Source: Parasponia andersonii (lineage: Eukaryota > Streptophyta > Magnoliopsida > Rosales > Cannabaceae). From it: 64,000 nucleotides of DNA. The stretch covers positions 77,411-141,410 of the forward strand of contig JXTB01000261.1 in NCBI GenBank assembly GCA_002914805.1. Reading direction: 5' to 3'. This document shows, one piece after another, positions 50,454 through 60,700 of this stretch. The number at the start of each line of letters is the position of its first letter. Position 1 is the first letter of the stretch. The notes under the pieces were generated by a model. It made no database searches. It saw only the letters and a program-made list of their open reading frames with translations, and was not told where the DNA came from. A program made the translations under genes and the position numbers.

Positions 50454-50830
50454 AAATTTAGATCAATTTCTAAAAATTTAGACTAACTGTCCCAACGAAT
50501 ATCGAAACTTATCGATGACATTCAATGACATTTCAATGAAGTATGTTTTTATAATGGAATTTGAAAAATTGAGTATAATCATCAAAATAGCATCGAATTA
50601 TCATCGAATTTCATCAGATTCCATTATAAAAACACATTTCATCGAAATAGCATCGAAATGCATCGAATTATATTGAATTGCATTTTCATCAGTTTCATTT
50701 ATAAAAACACATTTCATCTAAATTACATTGTATTTCACTTAATTAGCATCGAAATACATCAAAATTTTCGATATTTGTTGGGATAACTAGATCAAATTTT
50801 CAAAAAATTCTTAGAAATTAATCCAAATTT
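50454..50830. repeat. Imperfect foldback (inverted repeat) element
   Basis: The left arm (AAATTTAGATCAATTTCTAA ... CCCAACGAATATCGAAA) is matched in reverse complement by the right arm (TTTTCGATATTTGTTGGGAT ... TTAGAAATTAATCCAAATTT). The centre is rich in CATCGAATT words, and TTTATAATGGAAT faces ATTCCATTATAAA. A decayed MITE is the simplest reading. Confidence 0.6.
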
Positions 50831-51231
50831 AATTTTTAATGAAAAATCCACTATAGAATATTTCGAAAACTCGAATATAAACTATTTTATATTATGTTCA
50901 CAATATTTAAATATAAAAATTTCTTCATCGCCCACGAAAAAGATGAGAGCAAGAGAGTACGGAGAAAAGATCGACTATTTCCTTTAATATTGCAGGCACA
51001 ATTGTCATTCGAATTCGATTCCAAAAGAAAGAAAGGTGTGATGGTGATCTCAATTGACCATTTTTTCCATTCTTTTTTTTTTCTTCTGATTTTTTTTTCA
51101 AAACTAAATAACTAAAATTATACTTTTAGGGGTATTTTGGTTAGAGAGTCATATTTTTTGAATAATTAGTGAATGGTCATGTGCTTGTAAATAGCTATTG
51201 TTTAAAGCATATTTAGTGAAAGTTCTAAAAA

Positions 51232-51539
51232 AAATATATAAACAAGTAAATTATACGGCCAATTGGAAAATAAGATTCCTTCAACTATGTAAATTAATCA
51301 TTTTCCTTCAACAATATAAATTAATCATTCACTTCTAAAAAGACTACGACGGTAAAATCATTTGTAGTTTCGTTACTTTCACAATACATGCAGTTAATTT
51401 TAACACCAAAAAAGACAACAAGTTAAATACATTCAATAATAGTTAATTTAACTGTGAATGTCGAATTGAGCCAATATTGAGATATTGTAACTCCATCAAT
51501 GCACCTAAGGCCAACATTCTTAGTCATACTCACATGAGT
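51232..51539 (+). repeat. Direct repeat, copy 2
   Basis: Second copy of the 49861-50144 segment, in the same orientation, about 1.37 kb away. It has a small internal duplication (ATATAAATTAATCATT-like block twice near 51290 and 51320). Confidence 0.8.
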
Positions 51540-52843
51540 TAGGGGTGCATGTCGAACGTGTTTTGGGTTTTCGAGTTTTGATTTTCAAATATGATTTATG
51601 AAAAAAAAAAAAGAAAGAAAGAAGAAACCGAAAGCTAATCAAATAAGTCTCGCTTTTGGGTTCGAATAATCTTCGGCCAGGTCAGCCGGGTTTTAGGATA
51701 GTAGAATATTAAATGTTTGAATAAAAATGAACAATAATAAAGATATATTTATAAATTTTATTTTTTTTAAAGAATAAATTTAACAATTAATTACAAGTTT
51801 TGGGGTTTATTTTAGATTATATAATATCTCAAAAATAAAAGGAAAAACTATTTCTGAATTTCTAGAATTAGATTTAAATCATATATCAAATACGTCTTAA
51901 TTTTTTATTTTTCAAAAAAAATAAATTTAAGTTCCAAACCTTACTCGAAGGGCCTAATTGAAATTAAATCCAATATTAGTATTTGTTTCGTGTGCAAGGG
52001 CGTCGGGTTTTTGTGGATTTTGTTCATCCCTAATTTAAGCAATGCCCTTAAAACTTTAGCTTACACAAACTTGAAGAGATGTTTTATAACTTTGTTATTG
52101 GTATTGCGAATGAGAATAACAATGCCGGTTTTATGTGCTTGATTAGTGATTTGTCATATCGATCAACCTTCCAAAGAAGAAGACCAGCAAACCACCCACG
52201 TTCATGGTATGCTTGCTTAGGAATTATCAAATCGACTGGCCGTCCAAATGCAAAGACCATCTCCTACTAAATACCCAATAAACAGTAAATCTTATAAGAA
52301 ATATAAATAAAAAGTAATAGAAGCAATCCTTGATTGCCAGAAGATTCATGGGTAGAAGTGCACTTGGGACAATAATTGACCAATTTTGATGAAAAGTTTG
52401 ATTATTGAGCTCCGTGCTTGCATCATTTCGTCTTTAACTAATGTTAGTAACAATTAACAAAATGGATTATAGAGACGAGTACTTTATGTGAAAATTCGTC
52501 GTTGTGTATCTATTTAGGAAAATATAAGAGATAATCCAAAAAATAAAGACACCTATTATGGTTAAAGAATTTAACCCTTTATTCGTATAAAATCTAAAAG
52601 TCTTTCATCTATTTTTAAAACATAAAAAATCTATCTTGTGCATCTTTTCCATTTCAAATTTGTAATGTAGAATATCTGAAATATCAACAACAAAAAAAAC
52701 TATTATCAAACACTATGTTATCAAATTAGATAAATAAATAAATAAAACAAATAAGAAAAACACACTTTTTCTTTTAAGGCAATATTTATGGTACAGTGAT
52801 GTCCAACACTACAATAATGTGTAATTCTATAAAAGATTATAAC

Positions 52844-53753
52844 TGACATATATGTTAGTGCGGTTTTTACCAGTTGTCTAATATCTTCAAACTGCTGATA
52901 TTGTACCTAGCAACTGTCACATATCCTCGCTATCCCAGAGTATTTTTGACTTCAAGTCGGATCAGAAAGACGGGGGGTGACCACCTGCAAAGACTCTCCG
53001 ATGCTTAAGTCAGATATTTACTCCTGAGATTGAGTAGCAAAAATTAAGTTTTTCTCTTGCTTATAAATTTTTATATATCTCTCTCTATATGTATATCCTC
53101 AGGGGGACGCATGGCTCATATATATATAGTCCTAGAACTGAGAACCTTCTGGCTCTCAATCTCAGGATCGAGTACCTTTTCTCATTATGACTTACTCCAG
53201 AAATCACGGGTTGTGGTTATCGTAATTTCCCTTGTATCATCATGACTTACTTTCCGCCGTCCCCTATGACTCGAGCCTGGCGGGGGCGAGACTTTGACAA
53301 ACTGTCGTCCTGTCAAAACGGTATGCTCAATCTGCACACCTACCCAGGATTGCATTAAATATTATGTTTGGGTCTGGAGCAGCGCGCTGTCTCTAATGAT
53401 CTTCTGGCGGAAGACCCTCAAGGCTCCTGACCCCCAGCTGTCGAGGTAAGAATTAGACTGGGCCGAACTCGTCCAGGGTCTAGGATGGATTCGGCTCTGG
53501 CCTTCGACAACCCACGGGCCCATACGGTATCATGTGCGACTTGTGTGGTTTTTAAGTGGTCTTTCTGGCCACGTGTTAGACGGTGTGCCCCCTGCTACCT
53601 GTTCCACCACTTAACTGTCCACGTGGTACATGATCTAGGAACGAGCCCTATAACTGTCCCCTTTTCTCTATTTGATAGATTCGCATCCATCAAGTAGGAA
53701 AGTCATGCCTCTAGTCTGCCAATTCAAAGGGTACGCATGGCTCATTACTGTCA
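52844..53753 (-). repeat. Inferred 3' LTR of the gypsy element (about 910 bp)
   Basis: On the minus strand it would start TGACAGTAATGAGCC, directly after the purine-rich TTGGGAAAAA, and end ...ATATATGTCA, giving a 5-bp inverted terminal repeat TGACA/TGTCA. A minus-strand TATA-like stretch (near 53075) is followed by a U5-like block including CATCGGAGAGTCTTTGCAGG near 52990. The other LTR is not in the window, so edges are inferred. Confidence 0.5.
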
Positions 53754-53764
53754 TTTTTCCCAAT
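53754..53764 (-). other. Candidate polypurine tract of gypsy element
   Basis: The minus strand reads ATTGGGAAAAA immediately 5' of the inferred LTR start. Confidence 0.4.
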
Positions 53765-53879
53765 TATTGATACTGGTGCAGGCCAACCCGTGTCACGATT
53801 TTTTCAAATTTTCAAAATTTTAGTGCTTCTGTCTTCCTTGTACAGTGCTCCTCCAGGGAAGACTTTTTAGCTCCTCCTC

Positions 53880-53886
53880 TATAAAA
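53880..53886 (+). promoter_or_regulatory. Candidate TATA box for the antisense ORF
   Basis: TATAAAA on the plus strand sits in a pyrimidine-rich context (CTCCTCCTC before it). It lies 155 bp upstream of the first ATG (54035) of the plus-strand ORF and just inside the 3' LTR. Confidence 0.5.
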
Positions 53887-54034
53887 GCTGCGCTTGTGCT
53901 CATCTCTTACTTTACTAAAATCCCCAAGTATTCCTGCTTTATTTCCTTCAAAATTTCCAGCCATCTCAATTCTTAAGGTTTCCGAATCTTCCATTTTCTA
54001 GAAACTTTTGCTTTCTTTGATCACACCCAAGATA

Positions 54035-57000
54035 ATGACTCTGAACCAAAGTCAGAATCTCCGTCCCATCGCGGATTCTGAGTTGGGCTCATTAAGGAGG
54101 TAGCTCTGCTTCTCTGATGGAGTTACCTTACAAAGAATCAAGGGCCCGACGGACTGGTACCTTCACTCCTCTGCCCCCGAAGGCTCCATCATCTTGGGAG
54201 GAGGCACCAGGAATGGCTGCGGTTTCCTCTTCCTCTCTTGGTCCATCAGTTTTTCAGCCTGACAGGGATTTACCCGATGAAATTGAACGCCAACGGGGTC
54301 ATGATCCTGAAGGGGATCGCTGCTCTGTCGGTCCTCCTCAATGTGCATATTGACCTAGAGGTGGTCTTCTATGCCTACAATCTCACCCTCATCCCCAAAA
54401 AGAGCTCTTACTCTACTTTCTACCTCCAGCCACTCATGGGGAGCCACATTTTTTGGGGCTTGCCGAGGTCGGACAAGCAATGGGATTCTCACTCCAGGCT
54501 ATACGCCGTCGGAGGGGCATGGTGCTCTCCTTGGGTGAATGGGGAGCGTTTCCAAATTCCCCCATTTTTTATGCAAAGTAAGTACTGAGTCGTATTTTGA
54601 TTTTTGGGTCTGCGTGCGCTTTGTCTATTTTTGCTCATGATATTTTGCCTCGCGCAACCTCTGTGGAGGAAAGTAGGTCCAAGCTATGGCTATCGGCGGG
54701 GCGGCTTAAGGAGCTGGAGGGAGTCATCATCTTCGGGTCCTCCGGGGATTACCGACATATTCAGGCCGTCCTGAATCCCCAGGTGATGAATATGATGCCG
54801 AGGATAGTCTCACATCTCCTCTTTCCACTGGACATATGGGTCATCACCAAGCACCTTTAGAGCTAGCTTGACACTTCATCTCTGAACCAGTTCCACCGAA
54901 TGAGCAGAGTTGCATCGCCATAGTGGGTCGTCAGATCACGGCCTCGAGCCAGTTGGCAGGTTCCAATGACCTGGTGGCACCGAACATTTACGAGCTCGAA
55001 GAGGCGATGAAGCTAGTGATCGAGGAGTGCGTCAGGTTCCGAAGTAAGGAAGCCATTGCCCCTAAGAGGGTTAGGGGTGAGTTCACCTTGTGCCCTAGGA
55101 CTCCGTCGATCTAGTCATAGCTGCGTTTTAATCACATTGCTTGCTCTTACAGGTTCGGACGTAGGCCCTTCGGCAGATCTCTCCCTGGCCAAGGGGAGTA
55201 CTGTCGCCCACAGAGCCCGATCCAAGGCCCTTGCTGGTCGGCGTCTAATGGAGTCCTCTGAGGACGAGGCCAGGGGGCAGGGAATTGTCACCCCAAGAAT
55301 GGGCTTGGACGATGAGCTAGAGGGTCTTTTCGCATCTGGGGGTAAAGTGCTCGTGGTGCCTTCTCCCGAGGCAGGTGGGCCCACAACTCGGGAGACACCG
55401 ACCATAAAGATTATGTATGGCAAATGGGCGCCTTCAAGCCTGCCAGCCTGCTGTACCGACTCCTTCTGCCTCTAGCTCTGGCTCAAAGGTTGGCGCAGGG
55501 TCCGGTGCTGCTCGCTTCAGTAGGGAGATTGCTGAGCTCAGCAGAAGGGCTCTAAGGCTGAAGTCTCGACTATCTTCCCCTCCCCCAGTCCCATGAAGTA
55601 GGGTCGCAAAATCGACTCATCCGAGGGGGAGGAAAGCCCAGCGGGGAAGAAAGGCAGAAATGCCGCTTCTCGACAGTGACAATGACGGGGCTACCCTGAC
55701 CATTATAAGGAGGAAAAGATCTGCGAATGGTGGCCCGTCCGAGTACGTTGGTCAAGGCAAGACCGAAAAATTATAGTCAGGCGGGTCTCCAAGGGAGGTG
55801 GTAGCCGAGGCCGCTGAAGTAGCAACGGTCACCGGAGTTTCTTCTGCTGAGGATGTGCCACCTCCAGCTATCGCCGAAGGTACGTTTGGTGATTCCCAGC
55901 TTTCTACCGCCCCTACTTCCGCCACTTCAGGAGCGTCAAAAGAAACTACTGGAGTGTGTTTGGTAGGGGGAGAAGGTGTCCTCGCGGTCGGCTGGGTAGA
56001 GTCACATTCCTCGGATGCAAGTAATGCCCAGGGAGAGGGTCCAGCTACGGAGTTCGAGCTAGAGGCGCTCTCCCTGCAGAATGTAGGGCTCATTACTTGC
56101 CACAACATTGCGTAGGTTTGGCTCGTCTAGCCATTATCTCTATATTTTCGGCATCTTTGCTGAACACTGACTACCTTTTTTATATTCTGCAGCTAGTCGC
56201 CGTCCAGTCTTTCTATTACTCTCGTGTCGGTGAGCTGACCAGGCAGCTGAACGCCCATACTGTGGTGGCCGAGCAGAGCAAGGTCGCCCTTGCCACGTTA
56301 AGGGCCGAGTTCGATCTGTATCGGAGCCTGGACGAGGCTAGGGTCAACAGCACAGTGGCCCACACTTTGAGCGCCAAAAGGGCTAGACGTGAAGAGCTGG
56401 TCGCCAAGTTGGCCGAGGTAGAGGGGAAGTTCCGGTCTCTCGAAGCTGAGGTCTCGGGTCTATGCTCTGAGGCCGAGGCTGCCAGGTTGGCCTAAGTCGA
56501 GCTCAAGGTCAAGGAGCAGGAGCTATAGAGTATAAGGGCTAGCTTTCATTGCTCACAACAAAGCCGTCGACGAGGCTAAGGAGGCAAAGAAAGCTGAGGC
56601 AAAAGCCAAGTTAGAAGCCCATTCTCTACAGCGCAGACTCGACTGGTCCAACGAGGCAATCCAACATCTCTATTTGGATCATCATAAACTGATGGAAGCT
56701 CATGTGGAGCTGTCTAGCAGGCGCGGTGAAGATCTCGCCAATATTAACACTCTTTTGATCGACTTATCGTAGCGGCAAGTGGAACTGAGGCTAGCGGCAC
56801 TAAGAGATAGGCTGACAGATGTAGAGAAGCTGAAGATAAGATACCAGAGGCAGGTGACATCCTTTCTATGGAGAGCTATAGGTCTAGCTGGGAGAACAGG
56901 GAATTTGAGGACCATGCAGAGATGGTGACGCCAGACCTGTTCGATGAGCAGAAGGGTGTTGAGAGGGACCATTATTCCGTTCGGTACTACACGCAGTAGT

Positions 57001-57269
57001 TAGGGGATGAGATTAACATCGTGTACCATGAAGAGAAAGATGGGCCCTCTACATCTGCCTCTGTCACCAAAGAGATTGTCCCTGCTTCCGGTCTACCAGA
57101 ACAAGCTACAGAGGTTCCTGGGGGTAAGCCTGGTCTTGGCGCTTTAACTGGCGGAGGGTCAAGTACGATCGTCTTGTCTAGGGACGATTCTGACCCAGAT
57201 ATATCGTTCCCTGCCGAAGCTAGGCCAAGCGCCGAAGCCGGCATCGCTCCCTCCGCCAGAGGTAATTAA
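54035..57269 (+). pseudogene. Antisense ORF (aORF) of the gypsy element, gag-like/Transposase_28-like, broken
   Basis: The frame opens at ATG 54035 and soon meets TAG 54101. It reads on through DWYLHSSAPEGSIIL, then shifts frame near 54240-54280 into SPMKLNANG-like and DLEVVFYAYNL segments and GLPRSDKQWDSHSRLYAVGG. The pattern resembles the plant 'putative gypsy type transposon' (Transposase_28) proteins. An intron at 55077-55152 (GTGAGT...TTGCTCTTACAG) joins two frames in phase. Candidate splice sites also lie at 54578 (GTAAGT) and at 56112/56192, though the last pair does not join in phase. The C-terminal part (56220-56890) is Ala/Glu/Lys/Arg-rich and should form a coiled coil. The final frame ends at 57269. 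Several stops and shifts make this copy non-functional. Its role in the element is unknown. Confidence 0.7.
55077..55152 (+). other. Intron in the antisense ORF
   Basis: GTGAGT donor, pyrimidine-rich acceptor ending TTACAG. Removal joins KRVRG to SDVGPSADLS in frame. The 76-bp length suits a plant intron. Confidence 0.6.
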
Positions 57270-57350
57270 GGCCCCTCGCTCTTTTGTGTATTTGTAAAGT
57301 ACTGACTGTATTGTGTAAAGCTGACCCTTGTTGCAAGCATCTGTTTAAAT

Positions 57351-57356
57351 AATAAA
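57351..57356 (+). terminator. Candidate poly(A) signal of the antisense ORF
   Basis: AATAAA lies 82 bp after the last stop codon, in an AT-rich patch within otherwise GC-balanced element DNA. Confidence 0.4.
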
Positions 57357-57911
57357 AACGGTGTGCTTTTCTCACGTTTATTCTATTTGTTTTTGTTACC
57401 CGCATCCGTGGTCAGAGTCGGATATCATATACGATGCCATTCCCTTGTCGGCAGTTTGACTGATCTCTGGGTTTGGCCCAATCATATATGATTTGGAGTT
57501 ATTAGTAAATTCTCCCCATGCTATGATTGACAAGATTAGCTCTGGAGATCGGGATGTGAGTTCCGGCTCAGCCGGTTTTGAGGATGTATAATTACTATTA
57601 TGACTTGTCTTAGCAAAATTTGATCCGCACTTATGGCTGGACTTCTCCAACCCTAAATTGGAATACGCCAGGAACTAGCTCCAGGGATTAGTTGACTCCT
57701 GCTTGGAACCATTGCTATAGAAGAAAAGGCCTAGGCTCGGCTCTCACCGAGAGCAAATAGGGCGCTATCACTCCGACTTGTCCTTGCGAGTCCGTCTAAG
57801 ACCTGCTCCCGACAGATAGAGATACTGGGTCCGTGTCCCTATCGACCACGCACTCTGTAATTTAAGTAATAATAAACAGAATTTGGTTTTAATTTCTATC
57901 TCTGTGTTTGG
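57357..57911. other. Element DNA between antisense ORF and repeat arrays
   Basis: No coding sequence is recognised on either strand. It belongs to the long 3' untranslated part of the minus-strand element. Confidence 0.5.
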
Positions 57912-58145
57912 TCTTATCTGGGCCTACTTCTAATGGATAGACCCTGGCTCCATTTACTTTCAGTCTATGCATAGCTAAGGTGCTCTTTGGGAAGGGTCTA
58001 CTTCCAATAGGTAGACCCCGGTCCTGTTTATTTTTGGCTTATGCATAGCTAAGGTACTCTCTGGGGAGGGTCTACTTCCAACAGGTAGACCCCAGCCCTA
58101 TTTACCTTTAGCCTATGCATAGATAAGGTGTTCTCTAGGGAGGGT
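57912..58145. repeat. 74-bp tandem repeat, about three copies
   Basis: TATGCATAG occurs at 57966, 58040 and 58114, exactly 74 bp apart. Each is followed by AAGGTRYTCTCT-like and GGGTCTACTTCCAAYAGGTAG-like blocks. The array ends shortly before the 112-bp array. Confidence 0.9.
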
Positions 58146-58183
58146 CTTATCGCTCAATTCTTCCCCATCCCGCAGGTGTTTCT

Positions 58184-58812
58184 TGAGGGTCAGCGACAAG
58201 TTTTTGTTGTGCGATGTTATCCATGTAGTACGATCCTTAATGAGGTCTACTGGCGAGTATTTTATTGCGCAACTCATTCCTCCTTGTACATTTTCTCGGG
58301 CCATTGGCAAGCATTTTATTGCATGATGTGATTTCCATAGTACGATCTTTTTTGAGGTCTGCTGACAAGCATTTTATTGCGCAGCTCATTCCTCCTCGTA
58401 CGTTTTCTCAGGCCATCGACAAGCATTGTATTGCACGATGCGATTCCTATTATACGATCTTTTTTGAGGTCTGCTGGCAAGCATTTTATTGCGCAACTCA
58501 TTCCTCCTCGTACGTTTTCTCAGGCCATCAGCAAATATTTTATTGCGCGATGTGATTCTCATAGTACTATCTTTTTTGAGGTTTACTGGCAAATATTTTA
58601 TTGCAGAGCTCATTCCTCTTTGTACGTTTTCTCGGGCTACCGGCAAGCATTTTGTTACGCGACGTGATTCCCGTAGTACAATCTTTTTTGAGGTCTGCTG
58701 GCAAGCATTTTATTGCACAGCTCATTCCTCTTCGTATATTTTCTCGGGCAACCGACAAGCACTTCATTGCGCGATGTGATTCCCATAGTACGATCTTTTT
58801 TCGTGCGAATAG
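58184..58812. repeat. 112-bp tandem repeat, five full units plus partials
   Basis: Units start at 58228, 58340, 58452, 58564 and 58676 with a partial unit at 58788; every interval is exactly 112 bp. Each unit holds two related halves that begin GTACG and contain GCAAGCATTTTATTGCRC or a close variant, so it is a dimer of a roughly 56-bp monomer. The repeat length is not a multiple of three, which explains the ladder of overlapping false frames. It lies in the 3' untranslated region of the element. Confidence 0.97.
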
Positions 58813-58850
58813 TTTAAGGGATCTGGCACTGGGGATAGACCCTTTTACAT

Positions 58851-58934
58851 AGCAATCTAATGGATAAGTCCGTGTAGCAGATATCTTGGTTTAGCAATCT
58901 AATGGATAAGTCCGTGTAGCAGATATCTTGGTTT
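58851..58934. repeat. Perfect 42-bp tandem duplication
   Basis: AGCAATCTAATGGATAAGTC at 58851 begins a unit repeated identically at 58893. It lies between the 112-bp array and the end of the pol region. Confidence 0.97.
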
Positions 58935-59431
58935 ATTTTGGAATCAGGCTATTTAATAATATAAGTATTTACATGTGTCTCACACATGGTATTTCTTCAA
59001 GTGCTGGGCATTTTCGGTCTTGAGTTCTTTTAGGACGTACGCACCATTGTCAAGTGCTTTGATCACCTCGTATGGTCCGACCCAGTTAGAGTCTAGCTTC
59101 AAGGAATTTCCTGTTCTGACCTTCAAGACCCAATCTCTAGCGTTAAACCGACGAGTATTGAATTTATTTGCGTAATAAGACCTGGCTTGCTAGTGGTATG
59201 AGGCGAGATGAATCAGAGCCATGCCTCTTATTTCTTCAAGGAGGTCTTTGTTACGGCTTAGCTACTGCTCTTCAATGAGGCGTCTCTTACCACTTTAGAG
59301 CGAAAGGTCGGGAGGCCAATTTCAGCCGGGATCACAACCTCTGACCCGTAGACTATGGCGAACGATATTCTTCCCGTTGATCTCTGCTCCGTGGTTCGAT
59401 GGGCCCCCACGACGGCCGGTAGCTCTTCTAA
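58935..59431 (-). other. C-terminal pol / 3' untranslated junction
   Basis: Minus-strand translation downstream of the integrase core shows weak polymerase C-terminal-like sequence (for example LDSNWVGPYEV, YYANKFNTRR in nearby frames), broken by stops. I cannot place the true end of pol. Confidence 0.45.
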
Positions 59432-60700
59432 TCACCTTCCTTTAGCCTCCTGCAAGTTATTTTTTATATTGCTGAATATGGCCTTGTTTGTTGCCTCTGC
59501 TTGGCCATTCCCCTGAGGGTAGTTTACAGATGAGAAACTGAGCTTTATATCATACAAATCACACAGCTCCTTAAGCTTGGCATTTTGGAACTGTGTGCCG
59601 TGGTCGGCATGTATCTCTTTCGGGATTCCGTATCGGCAAATTATGTTTTTCCAAATGAAGTTAATCATGCCTGCCTTATTGACGGTTACGTAGGCTTCAG
59701 CTTCTACCCATTTGGTGAAATAGTCGGTGGCTAGTAAGACATATCTTCTTCCTGTGGGGCCTTTAGAGAGTTCTTCGACGATGTCCAGACCCCACTTAGC
59801 GAAAGGCCAAGGACTTATGTTTGAATGGAGCTCTTCCACGGGTTGACATTTCAGGGGGGCGAATCTCTGGCACTTATCAAATTTCTTGACAAACTGGGCC
59901 ACCTAGGTCATCATGTAGGGCCAGAGGTATCTAGCCGTTAAGGCCCTGTGGGCGTGGCTACGCCTGCCAGAGTGGTTGTCACATACTCTCTCGTGGATTT
60001 CCTCCATCAGTTTCTGCACCTCTATGGGGACTACGCACCTTAGCATCGGTCCAATCGTTGATCTTCTATATAGTCGGCCCCCTACCATCGAGTATTGGGT
60101 AACCTTCAGCCTAATCGACCTTACTTTTTGGGGGTTTGTGGGCAGGTTTCCCGACACCAGGTATTGGGTGATGGGTCTCATCTAGCCTTCGTCTTCAAAG
60201 TCGGTCGTGAACATGTGGCGTGCAGGGGTCTCCAAAGGGTCTTTCGTATTTTCACCTTCTAGTAGAATCTCTATATGTTTAGTCGTCCCTCCAATCGACG
60301 TGCTTCTAGCTACCTCGTTAGCCTTTTAGTTCATCTCCTTGAGTATCTATTCGATATCAAAGTCGCTAAAGCGGGCTTTTGCTGCCATTACCTTGGAGAA
60401 ATACCTGTGTAATCTTGGCTCTTTTACTTCGAAGTCTCCCCTGACCTGACCAATGATCAGTTACGAGTCAATCTTTACTACGATGTTCTCTACTCCGAAG
60501 TACAAAGCCAGCTCAAGTCATTGTAGTAGTGCCTCGTACTCCGCCTCATTGTTCGTTACCTAGAAACCAAGTTTCAAGGCTTTCTCTACCCTGAGTCCTG
60601 TTAGGGTCTGCAGGATAATTCCGATACCTGACCCCGAGGTGTTCGTGGATCCATCAGTGTAGAGGGTCTAGGTTGAAAGGATGTGAGTCGGAGGCATCTG
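59432..60700 (-). pseudogene. Gypsy RNase H and integrase region, stop-ridden
   Basis: One frame runs through both domains with in-frame stops. RNase H shows YTDGSTN near 60660, NNEAEYEAL near 60545, then KIDS and GDFEVKEPRL. The integrase zinc-binding part (about 59880-60035) has HERVCDNHSG, but the distal pair reads FDKC where C-x2-C is expected, so one ligand is lost. The core keeps its acidic triad in WGLDIVEE, HADHGTQF and NGQAEATNK (59432-59830). A stop lies at 59901-59903 between zinc finger and core. Confidence 0.9.

Larger units (their letters stand above)
49461..52843. other. Gene-free region left of the gypsy element
   Basis: The left end is the FYVE-ankyrin promoter side, with a GATATA-type simple repeat near 49470-49510. 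The rest is AT-rich and holds a duplicated segment and a foldback structure, listed separately. The frame at 50894-51115 is unrecognised and has no support. Confidence 0.6.

Noticed and set aside
53485..53697. 70-residue plus frame inside the inferred LTR
   Set aside because: No motif, and LTRs of this kind are normally non-coding.
58184..58812. Possible CRISPR-like array
   Set aside because: Units are contiguous 112-bp tandem copies with no unique spacers, in a plant retrotransposon.
58128..58852. Ladder of 60-96-residue frames in both directions
   Set aside because: They recur at exactly 112-bp steps and arise from the tandem repeat, whose length is not a multiple of three.
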